Shown: positions 58,501 to 64,000 of the stretch, in pieces
How positions within the stretch are numbered: position 1 is the first letter of the stretch
Layout of the letters: each line of letters starts with the position of its first letter
Source of the DNA: an uncultured Arthrobacter sp.
GTDB lineage: Bacteria > Actinomycetota > Actinomycetes > Actinomycetales > Micrococcaceae
NCBI RefSeq assembly: GCF_947493765.1
Contig: NZ_CANLSZ010000007.1
Span: 1-64,000, forward strand
Direction: 5' to 3'
Length of the DNA stretch: 64,000 bases
The notes under the pieces: model-generated
Databases searched by the model: none
The model's input: the letters and a program-made list of their open reading frames with translations, nothing else
What the model was told of the DNA's origin: nothing
Program-made: the position numbers and the translations under genes

Positions 58501-59230
58501 CCTGCTCGGTGCAGTAGGGGCAGCGGCCGCAGGCCCGCAGCCCGGACGCACCCCACACCACCGGGTGCGGCTGGTCCCGATGCTCCCCGACCAGATCGAG
58601 GAACCGGTCGCGGCGCTCGCGGAAGACCGGAAGGAGATCGGGAAGACTGTGCGTGGTGTGCGTGGTGTCGCCCAGCACGAGCGTCACCTCGGGCGACGTC
58701 GGGATCCCTGCGGCCTGCAGCTGGTCCCCGTAGGCGGCGAGCTGCAGCAGGGCGCCCACCCTGGCGCGCCGGGCGAGCTTGGTGTCCCAGACGGCGTAGG
58801 AGGAATCGGGGCGGCGGACGAGGAAATCGGAGCGCCCGTGGAAGACGCCGTCGAAGAAGGCCGCCTGGAACACCACCGAGGCCCCCGAGTGCAGTGCGCG
58901 GACCGACTCCTCGTGCTTGTGCTGCAGCGTGGCACGGTCCATCGACACCGCGGGGGCGACGTCGTACACGCCCCACGGGCGATCCGGTGACCACAGGCCG
59001 TGCTCGGCCACGAGTCCGTCCAGCACCCGGCGCTCGTGGACGTCCCCGAGGAGCGCCGCGCGCTCCGTCATACCGTCCACCGCGAACCCTGCGCGCGGTG
59101 TCCGCCCGAGCTTCTCGTCGAGGACGCGCAGCACGCGGTACTCGCACTCCGACGCCGTCACCAGGTCGGAGGCCGAGAACACCAGATCGGGCCGGGTGGG
59201 CTGCGGGGAGCGCGCCTCGAGCAGGAACAT
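55568..59230 (-). CDS. RecB-like nuclease fused to Dna2/Upf1-type helicase (TM0106 family)
   Basis: A 1220-residue protein with three parts. The N-terminus (to about 300) is a RecB/Cas4-like nuclease (TM0106 family): an early Cys in SECEYRVLR, the acidic/Lys core in AVWDTKLARR and a CGRCPYC cluster, suggesting a 4Fe-4S site. The middle has an RNase H-like block (DIFFDFEGDPLW ... GDYNRYDC). The C-terminus (from about 780) is a superfamily 1B helicase with GPPGTGKTHV, DEAGQFSLAN, GDPQQLPQ, VDRFQGQQ and NVALSRAQW. Role in repair or in processing foreign DNA is suspected. ATG 59230 is chosen by homology. Confidence 0.9.
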   Translation of the reverse strand: MFLLEARSPQPTRPDLVFSASDLVTASECEYRVLRVLDEKLGRTPRAGFAVDGMTERAALLGDVHERRVLDGLVAEHGLWSPDRPWGVYDVAPAVSMDRATLQHKHEESVRALHSGASVVFQAAFFDGVFHGRSDFLVRRPDSSYAVWDTKLARRARVGALLQLAAYGDQLQAAGIPTSPEVTLVLGDTTHTTHSLPDLLPVFRERRDRFLDLVGEHRDQPHPVVWGASGLRACGRCPYCTEQVEAGRDLLLVAGMTTERRAKLRSEGVLTIEQLATQPARTGDPTSARLRDQARLQVGVAETDGGVTYTGPDGTERSVSYRVLPEHTLGSLPAPSPGDIFFDFEGDPLWQDPVDGSWGIEYLFGVLEVPASGGEPPFHPFWAHTRAEERSALARFLDYVAERRRRFPELHIYHYAAYERSALRRLSLTHVIGEDAVDTLLREGVLVDLYDTVRHSLRLSERSYSLKKLEPLYMGANLRSGDVTDAGASVVAYAAYCAARDDGDAAAAARLLAGIGDYNRYDCLSTLGLRDWLLGLRDLRATGDGDAPSSQAPQAQPAGEGPGREPDHLPDDQPDDLPDDGPAPAEARLLHYLADPPDAADPADLQAIALVAAAVGYHRRERKQFWWSHFDRLAASAQAWEQSRDVLVLHTVEVHTDWARPTPRSNPARVLRATARLEPGAEFREGSTCFAVHAAPVPEDADSVDSGGAGRGGWFGVEILAVDEETDGTATVLLRERSRRGAPERSGFPVALTPDQPLRTRSLEESLSALAEDVAGSLPDLPAGPALDLLRRLPPRLDAAGALPAVPPGGDGYVGAITAALQAMSCSYLAVQGPPGTGKTHVGAAVIERLVRAGWKIGVVAQSHAVVENLLGRAIQAGVPSGLVAKKPRNQGKPGDRESQLPWTQQSDQDVARLVAGPDGCLIGGTAWTMTGRHVPAGALDLLVVDEAGQFSLANTMAVARAARRLLLLGDPQQLPQVTQGTHPAPADHPALGWLSAGHATLPARYGYFLADTWRMHPALCRAVSRYAYEGRLETAPAARERSLDGADPGVDCVVVEHAGNATSSPEEAAEVRTQVGLHLGLPWIPAAGAAPRPLDQADILVVAPYNAQVHLVRRVLDAAGYGGVRVGTVDRFQGQQAVVVLLSLAASSAAEAARGMGFLLDRHRINVALSRAQWRAVIIRSPRLTHHLPGSPAALEDAGAFIGLCAPSDRIPSHQGSDR

Positions 59231-59446
59231 GGACCAGGGACCTTTCGCTCGGCGGGCAGGGTCCAGTCCATCATGATCCTCCGACAGGTGGACTCCGGCA
59301 CGGTAGATTACCCCCATCGGTCGCGGCAGCGCGGGCCCGTGTCGCGGGGCGGCAGCCGTTCCGTGCGAGGGTCCTGTACCGCCGAACCGCACCTCCCCGG
59401 GAGGATCCGCGGGACCGACCAGCAGTGACGAGGAAAGGATGCGTGC

Positions 59447-59644
59447 ATGAGCTTCATCGACAAGGCGAAGAACAAGGCCGAGGAACTCTCGGGCAAGGCC
59501 AAGGAGGCCGTCGGCGATTCGACCGACAACCACGATCTCAAGGCCGAGGGCCAGGGCGACCAGGCCTCGGCGTCCGGCAAGCAGGCCGGGGAGAACGTGA
59601 AGGACGCGGCGACGAACGTCTCGGACGCCTTCAAGCGCAAATAG
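59447..59644 (+). CDS. CsbD-family stress protein
   Basis: A 65-residue hydrophilic, Lys/Glu/Ala-rich protein of the CsbD family (SFIDKAKNKAEELSGKAKEAVGD, then a second similar half NVKDAATNVSDAFKRK), probably unfolded or helical in solution. CsbD proteins are general-stress proteins of unknown biochemical role. GAGGAAAGG precedes the ATG. Divergent from the nuclease-helicase gene and followed by a terminator. Confidence 0.9.
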   Translation: MSFIDKAKNKAEELSGKAKEAVGDSTDNHDLKAEGQGDQASASGKQAGENVKDAATNVSDAFKRK

Positions 59645-59652
59645 TCCTGCGC

Positions 59653-59690
59653 AGGGAGGGCCCCGTACCGAGCGGTGCGGGGCCCTCCCT
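59653..59690 (+). terminator. Terminator after the CsbD gene
   Basis: AGGGAGGGCCCCG pairs with CGGGGCCCTCCCT over 13 bases; the 12-base loop itself has an ACC/GGT pairing. Confidence 0.88.
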
Positions 59691-59785
59691 GTGTCCGGGC
59701 TTCTCGCTGTGTCCGGGGCCCGAGCGGCGAGGGGGCTCCGGGAAGAATGGAACAATCGGGGGAGACCCGATCACCAGGAGTACCG

Positions 59786-60256
59786 ATGAATCCCCGCACG
59801 CTCTTCCGCTCCGTCGCCCTCGCGGAGGTGGTGACGTGGGCGTTCCTGCTGCTGGGAATGTTCCTGAAGTACGTCACGCGCACCACCGAGGCGCTCGTGC
59901 CACCCGCAGGAGCCGTGCACGGGTTCGTCTTCCTGTGCTTCGTGGTCACGACCGTCTTCGTCTGGATCAACCAGCGCTGGCCGGCGAGCACCGGGGTGCT
60001 CGGCCTGGCCTCGGCGGTGATCCCGTTCGCGACCATCCCCTTCGAACGGCGGATCGAACGCCGCGGGCAGCTCAGCGACACCTGGCGTCTGGGCCCCGGA
60101 GCGGAGGCTCCCGCGACGGTCCCCGAGAAACTGCAGGCCTGGGTACTGCGCAGTCCGCTCGTGGCACTGCTGGTCGCCGTCGTGGGCGTCGGTGTGGTCT
60201 TCAGCGTCCTGCTGATGCTCGGCCCGCCCGGGTCCTGGGGAGGTGAGGGTTCCTGA
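59786..60256 (+). CDS. DUF3817 membrane protein
   Basis: A 156-residue protein of the DUF3817 (YdzA-like) family, with membrane spans near 8-28, 45-62, 70-90 and 117-137; the first half (FRSVALAEVVTWAFLLLGMFLKYV) is diagnostic. A Pro-rich tail ends the protein. ATG 59786 follows AGGAG. It leads a three-gene cluster, the next start touching its stop. Function unknown. Confidence 0.88.
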   Translation: MNPRTLFRSVALAEVVTWAFLLLGMFLKYVTRTTEALVPPAGAVHGFVFLCFVVTTVFVWINQRWPASTGVLGLASAVIPFATIPFERRIERRGQLSDTWRLGPGAEAPATVPEKLQAWVLRSPLVALLVAVVGVGVVFSVLLMLGPPGSWGGEGS

Positions 60257-60606
60257 TGAGTGATCTCGGTGGCACCACGGACGACGAGCGGTTCTTCCTC
60301 CACAGCGGACGCCGCTGGCGGAAGACCGATCCATCCCTGCCCGAGGAGGTGAGGATCCGGCTCATGTCCCACCTCGGACGGGGGCGCTCCGGCGTGCGCA
60401 ACAGCGCCAAGGGCGACGCCGGCGGTGCCCTTCCGCGGGCACGGCGCACCGTCCAGCTCGCCAAGGAAGGCCTCGGCGAGCGGGGCACGCCGTGGTGGGA
60501 GCAGTCGGCGGCCCAGCGCGAGGCGCGATGGACGGCGGCGCTCGAGGAGCTCGAGGCACTTCGCCCGAAGCCTCCCGGGTCCTCCGGGAGCCCCGATGAC
60601 GAGTGA
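60256..60606 (+). CDS. Small charged hypothetical protein
   Basis: A 116-residue, basic, soluble protein. The motif RRWRKTDPSLPEEVRIRLMSHLGRGRSGVR and the later PWWEQSAAQREARWTAALEELEAL form two likely helical regions. Relatives in Micrococcaceae have been called biopolymer transporter Tol-like, but nothing in the sequence supports transport. Its start shares one base with the DUF3817 stop, and it overlaps the DUF3253 start by 11 bases. Confidence 0.82.
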   Translation: MSDLGGTTDDERFFLHSGRRWRKTDPSLPEEVRIRLMSHLGRGRSGVRNSAKGDAGGALPRARRTVQLAKEGLGERGTPWWEQSAAQREARWTAALEELEALRPKPPGSSGSPDDE

Positions 60607-60889
60607 GCCCGTTCCCGGCGCCCTGCGCGCGGAGATCCTGCGGATGGCGGAGTACCGCGGTCAGGGGAAGACGCTGTGCCCGTCCGAGGCCGCGCGCAGC
60701 ATCGGCGGCCCGCAGTGGCGGGAGCTGATGCCCGCAGCACGGCGCATCTCCTTCGACCTCGCCGGGGCGGGACTGGTCGAGGTCACGCAGGGCGGCGACC
60801 CGGTGGACGCCGACGCACGCGGTCCCATCCGCATCCGCTGGGTGGAGACGGGTCGGTCCGACGGACCGGGCGGCGCACCCGCCCGGTGA
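60596..60889 (+). CDS. DUF3253 family protein
   Basis: A 97-residue winged-helix-like protein of DUF3253, identified by GKTLCPSEAARSIGG, WRELMPAARRISFDLAGAGL and the closing ARGPIRIRW. It could bind nucleic acid. ATG 60596 overlaps the preceding gene. The three-gene cluster thus appears to be one transcriptional unit without a known process. Confidence 0.85.
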   Translation: MTSEPVPGALRAEILRMAEYRGQGKTLCPSEAARSIGGPQWRELMPAARRISFDLAGAGLVEVTQGGDPVDADARGPIRIRWVETGRSDGPGGAPAR

Positions 60890-60898
60890 CGGTTCGGC

Positions 60899-61249
60899 TC
60901 AGCTCCCGGCGAGCTGCCGGACGGCCTGCAGATGCTCGCGCCGCACGGGCGAGGCGTGCTGCTGGTACTCCTCGTGGTTCTTCAACCACGTCTTGATGTA
61001 CGGGCAGACGGGAACGATCGTCAGACCGGCAGCGATGGTGTCGTCGAGGGCCTGCCTGACCAGGATCGACGCGAGTCCCTGGCCGGCGTAGGCGTCGTCG
61101 ACCTCGGTGTGGTAGAAAATCCGGTCCTTCTCCTCGCCGCCGTCGGCGGGCACGTACTCGGTCCTGCCGATCGCTGTGCCGTCGTCGAGGATCTCGTAGC
61201 AGTGCTTCGCCGCGGCGTGTTCGACGGTCGGGGTGCTCTTCGGTTCCAT
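60899..61249 (-). CDS. GNAT-like N-acetyltransferase (YidJ/Acetyltransf_CG type)
   Basis: A 116-residue small member of the GNAT fold: YHTEVDDAYAGQGLASILVRQALDDT is the acetyl-CoA binding loop and helix, and VCPYIKTWL the conserved end. Such single-domain proteins have few defined substrates. ATG 61249 is preceded by AGGAG. It is followed by the pirin gene on the same strand, 22 bases upstream of it in the transcript order. Confidence 0.85.
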   Translation of the reverse strand: MEPKSTPTVEHAAAKHCYEILDDGTAIGRTEYVPADGGEEKDRIFYHTEVDDAYAGQGLASILVRQALDDTIAAGLTIVPVCPYIKTWLKNHEEYQQHASPVRREHLQAVRQLAGS

Positions 61250-61271
61250 GGAAACTCCTGGTGGGCTGTGA

Positions 61272-62282
61272 CTAGCCGCGAGGTCGCAGCTGGACATTGG
61301 GGAGGACGGGGGCGGGCAGCGGTGCCGGGGTTCCCTCCGGGAACGGACCGAAGCGGAGGTGCGGCGGGATCCCCCCGGGCGCCTCGTCCGGGGACGAAGT
61401 CGGTTCGGCGCCGATCTCGGCCTGCCACGCTGCCCGGTAGGCGACCACCTCCTCGTGGGACCGGCCGACGAAGTTCCACCACATGACGATCTGCTCCCCG
61501 AGGGGCTCCCCGCCCAGGATGAGCACCCGTACGGGGGACCCGTGCGCTTCCAGGATCAGACGGGAGTGCCCGGTGGGCAGATACGCGAGGTGGTCCACCG
61601 GAACGGCGGAGCCGTTGAGGGTCAGCTCCCCGGTGTCGAGGAGGATGCCGTGCTCGAAGGAGGGATCCAGCTCCAGCTCCAGGGTCTCGCCGGCCCTGAT
61701 CACGGCCTCGGCGGCGAGGAGGGGCGGGGTGTAGGTCTCCACGGGCGAGGTGGACCCCGCGAGCGAGCCGAGGAAGACCTTCAGCTCCGCCCCGCCGAGG
61801 CGGACGGGCTCCGGGGCGAAGCGTTCGAAGGTCGGCAGCATGTGACGCGTGGACTCGGGCAGTGCGAACCAGAGCTGCGCGCCGTGCAGCACCGCGGTAT
61901 CGGCGGTGGAGAGTTCCTGGTGGGAGATCCCGCGACCGGCGACCATGAGATTGACCGCGCCCGGTTCGACGGTCGCGGTGTTCCCGGCCGAGTCCCGGTG
62001 GTCGATCTTCCCGGAGAACAGCCAGCTGACCGTGGCGAGCCCGGTATGCGGATGCCGGGCCACCTTCATCCCGCCGGAGGTGGAGACCGGGTCGGGGCCG
62101 TAGTGGTCCAGGAAACACCAGGAGCCGATCAGGCTGCGCTTCCGCTGCGGCAGGGTCCGGCGGACGGGCATGGCGCGGGGGCCGCCGAGGGGAACGTCGC
62201 GCGGGGGCAGCACCTCCACGCCGTCGGGGTGCCCCTGCTGCCGGCACAGTGTCTCCTCGGGAGCTACTTCGAGATTGCTCAT
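61272..62282 (-). CDS. Pirin-family protein
   Basis: A 336-residue bicupin of the pirin family. The metal-binding His set is in HPHTGLATVSWLF and in GRGISHQEL. Some pirins oxidise quercetin-type flavonoids, others act as redox-responsive regulators. ATG 62282 overlaps the stop of the AhpD-like gene by four bases (ATGA), so they are coupled; an oxidative stress or aromatic role would fit both. No flavonoid gene cluster is visible. Confidence 0.9.
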   Translation of the reverse strand: MSNLEVAPEETLCRQQGHPDGVEVLPPRDVPLGGPRAMPVRRTLPQRKRSLIGSWCFLDHYGPDPVSTSGGMKVARHPHTGLATVSWLFSGKIDHRDSAGNTATVEPGAVNLMVAGRGISHQELSTADTAVLHGAQLWFALPESTRHMLPTFERFAPEPVRLGGAELKVFLGSLAGSTSPVETYTPPLLAAEAVIRAGETLELELDPSFEHGILLDTGELTLNGSAVPVDHLAYLPTGHSRLILEAHGSPVRVLILGGEPLGEQIVMWWNFVGRSHEEVVAYRAAWQAEIGAEPTSSPDEAPGGIPPHLRFGPFPEGTPAPLPAPVLPNVQLRPRG

Positions 62283-62785
62283 GATGCGTCCGCTGCTGCC
62301 GTCTGTGTGGTGTCCTTGCCTGCTGCCGGCCGCTGACGCACGGGGTGCCCGCTGAGGATCGAGACCCGGTTGAAGGCATTCATGGTCACGGCGGCCCACC
62401 GGAGGGCCGAGAACTGCTCGTCGGTGAGTTCCTCCCGCGCCGCAGCCAGCTCCGCCTGGAGCCGCGCGTGGTCGGGAAGTTCCGTGGCGGCCTCCCCGAT
62501 GATGAGGGCCGCACGCTCGGTGGGCGAGAACACCGTGGTCTCCCGCCAGGCGGGAAGGACGGCGACCTGCTGCTCGCTGGCCCCCGCCTGGCGCGCAAGA
62601 CGGACATGCAGGTCGAGGCAGAAGGCACAGCCGTTGAGCTGGGAGATCCGGACGTTGACCAGTTCGATGAGCGACCGCGGGAGACCGGCCGCCTCGGCCG
62701 CCTCGGCGACCTTGAGCGCCAGTCCGTTCAGCGCCCTCCAGCTGGCGGGGTCCGACTTGTCCAGAAAAAGATCCTTGCCTGTCAT
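62279..62785 (-). CDS. AhpD/CMD-family peroxidase-like protein
   Basis: A 168-residue carboxymuconolactone decarboxylase-like protein with the AhpD motif GCAFCLDLH, the paired cysteines of a thiol peroxidase. It likely reduces peroxides or is a redox partner. ATG 62785 follows GAGGAG. It leads the pirin gene, so the pair could be induced together. It is not a carboxymuconolactone decarboxylase by context. Confidence 0.9.
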   Translation of the reverse strand: MTGKDLFLDKSDPASWRALNGLALKVAEAAEAAGLPRSLIELVNVRISQLNGCAFCLDLHVRLARQAGASEQQVAVLPAWRETTVFSPTERAALIIGEAATELPDHARLQAELAAAREELTDEQFSALRWAAVTMNAFNRVSILSGHPVRQRPAAGKDTTQTAAADAS

Positions 62786-62944
62786 GCTGCTCCTCACGTC
62801 GACCGGTCGAGGGAGGAGCACAGGCCACGTCCGGTGCTCCTCCCAGTCTGTCTCACCCGGTGCGACTTCGGGAACGGGGCACGGTCCGGTGCCGGCCGAC
62901 CCGGGCGCGGGCTTCAGACGTGGGCCTTCACCCGACGGCGGGGA

Positions 62945-63982
62945 TCAGTCGGTCCGGCGCGCGAGGAGCTCCGGGTGGTGGAGCTCGGTGACATCCGGGT
63001 GCGCGCGGACGCGGCCCTTGAGCACGTTGGAGCCGTAGGAGGAGAGCATCGGGTTCTCCGGGTCGTCGGAGACACCGCGCGCGGAGGCCCTCAGTTCATC
63101 GGTGAGGGGAACCGGCTCGATCACCGCGTCGAGGCGTGGTGACCAGAAGAACGGGATGGCGTAGCGGTCCACGCCGGGGGCAGGAGCGGTGACGCGGTGG
63201 ACGGTGGCCGCGAGGTACCCCTCGGTGGCCACCTCGAGCATCTCGCCCAGGTTCACCACGAGCGCTCCGGGGACCGGAGTGACGGGAACCCAGGTGTCCG
63301 TGCCGTGGGGGAGTACCTCCAGTCCGCCCACCTCGTCCTGCAGCAGCAGCGTCACGAAGCCGTAGTCCGCATGGGCGCCGACGCCCTGCGATCCTGCCTC
63401 GTCGACCACCCCGCCCACGTAGTGGACGAGCTTCGCCATCCACGCCGGGGTCTCGGCGAACGGTTCGGCGAAGTGGTCCTCGGGCAGGTGCAGGGCGACG
63501 GCGATCGCCGACAGCAGCTCGGCACCCACCTGCGACATCAGGTCGGCCCAGGCCATCGCCCGGTCCTCGAGTTCCGGCAGGGTCTCGCGGGGCCACAGAT
63601 TGGGACCCTGCAGGAGCCAGTACGGTTCGTCCGCCGGGTACTCGGCCACGGGTGCGCGTTCGGGGGAGAAGTCGATCTGCTCGCGGGCATCGGGGCGGCC
63701 GCGCGTGATCTCGGTCCCCAGGCCGGCGTAGCCGCGGAAGTGGGGCGAGGTGCGGTTGTGGATCGCGAGGCGTTGCTCGAGCGGCAGCTCGAAGAACCGG
63801 CGGGTGACGTCGAAGAGGTCGTCGACCTGGGTGGGGGCGGCGCCGTAGCCGACCACATGGAAGAAGCCGACGGTGTGTGCGGCGGCACGCAGGTCCTCGA
63901 TGAACTCCGGGGTGAAGGAGCCATCGGCCGAACGCGCGGTACTGAGGTCAAGGGTGGGGATCGATCTCGGGGTGTGCAGCAT
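62945..63982 (-). CDS. 2-oxoglutarate/Fe(II) oxygenase (isopenicillin N synthase family)
   Basis: A 345-residue non-heme iron dioxygenase. The DIOX_N half (IPTLDLSTARSADGSFTPEF, GFFHVVGYG) precedes the jelly-roll with the HxD of GAHADYG, distal His in ATVHRVTAP and the RYAIPFF Arg that binds 2-oxoglutarate. It oxidises an unknown small molecule. ATG 63982 begins eight bases after a -10-like TAGCCT, so the mRNA is leaderless. The gene lies near the right end of the window and is intact. Confidence 0.92.
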   Translation of the reverse strand: MLHTPRSIPTLDLSTARSADGSFTPEFIEDLRAAAHTVGFFHVVGYGAAPTQVDDLFDVTRRFFELPLEQRLAIHNRTSPHFRGYAGLGTEITRGRPDAREQIDFSPERAPVAEYPADEPYWLLQGPNLWPRETLPELEDRAMAWADLMSQVGAELLSAIAVALHLPEDHFAEPFAETPAWMAKLVHYVGGVVDEAGSQGVGAHADYGFVTLLLQDEVGGLEVLPHGTDTWVPVTPVPGALVVNLGEMLEVATEGYLAATVHRVTAPAPGVDRYAIPFFWSPRLDAVIEPVPLTDELRASARGVSDDPENPMLSSYGSNVLKGRVRAHPDVTELHHPELLARRTD

Positions 63983-63989
63983 GCGCAGG

Positions 63990-63995
63990 AGGCTA
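63990..63995 (-). promoter_or_regulatory. -10 box of the 2OG-Fe(II) oxygenase gene (leaderless)
   Basis: On the minus strand TAGCCT ends seven bases before the ATG and there is no ribosome binding site, matching the leaderless pattern seen at 7910, 9591 and 46975. Confidence 0.5.
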
Positions 63996-64000
63996 CGCCC

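Noticed and set aside
55568-59755. A longer nuclease-helicase protein beginning at 59755
   Set aside because: The additional 175 residues run through the CsbD gene and its promoter on the other strand and lack family similarity; ATG 59230 fits the domain start.

Overview
The window is very GC-rich, densely coded DNA from an actinobacterium, most likely a member of the Micrococcaceae (Arthrobacter and relatives). The grounds are a secreted Rpf-LysM protein, an AcnA-type aconitase, a fused ECF ATPase, a MbfA-like ferritin-VIT1 protein, many genes whose TANNNT -10 box lies 6-11 nt before the start codon, and strong third-position GC that produces long shadow reading frames. No plasmid, phage, insertion sequence or CRISPR signature is visible; it reads as ordinary chromosome. 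One tRNA gene, tRNA-Arg(CCU), is present.

Layout. 1-6.9 kb: a cut-off gene end, a Ser/Ala-rich lipoprotein, fdhD, a SnoaL-like protein, a polar amino acid ABC importer and an ABC exporter. 7-14.4 kb: tRNA-Arg, a membrane protein, a sodium:alanine-type symporter, the PcrA/UvrD helicase and sucCD. 14.4-22 kb: a sugar-porter MFS, a zinc alcohol dehydrogenase broken by one extra C, a SRPBCC protein, a MbfA-like protein, an acyl-CoA ligase and an AI-2E family protein. 22-27 kb: a solute:sodium symporter gene (also broken by one base), an XRE-cupin regulator, an agmatinase/guanidinobutyrase-type ureohydrolase and a ThDP-dependent decarboxylase/synthase. Together these look like a guanidino-compound (2-ketoarginine type) catabolic locus. 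27-29.6 kb: an EAL phosphodiesterase behind a highly structured leader, and small stress-type proteins (DUF2945, DUF3140). 29.8-32.9 kb: a three-gene operon of type III polyketide synthase, methyltransferase and FAD hydroxylase, organised like the phenolic-lipid srs operons of Streptomyces.

33-42 kb: a His-containing lipoprotein, Rpf with a leader of about 190 nt, a mercuric-reductase-like flavoprotein, glutathione-independent formaldehyde dehydrogenase, an SDR, a YegP-like protein and aconitase with a palindromic operator over its promoter. 42-47 kb: GntR regulator, nucleoside hydrolase and a complete ECF transporter (S, T, fused A1A2), probably a salvage system for a nucleoside or nucleobase. 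47-55.5 kb: alpha/beta hydrolase, SWIM-SNF2 helicase, CPA1 antiporter, BenE-type transporter, luciferase-like oxidoreductase and a cold-shock protein. 55.5-64 kb: a RecB-like nuclease/Dna2-type helicase fusion, CsbD, a DUF3817/small protein/DUF3253 cluster, GNAT, pirin with AhpD-like protein, and a 2-oxoglutarate/Fe(II) oxygenase.

The most interesting points are the srs-like operon, the guanidino locus with its 8-bp inverted repeat, mutually exclusive helices upstream of the EAL gene, the long rpf leader, the ECF ATPase whose lesions fall in a single composite ATP site, two single-base frameshifts in C runs, and repeated 14-16 bp tandem duplications at gene edges.
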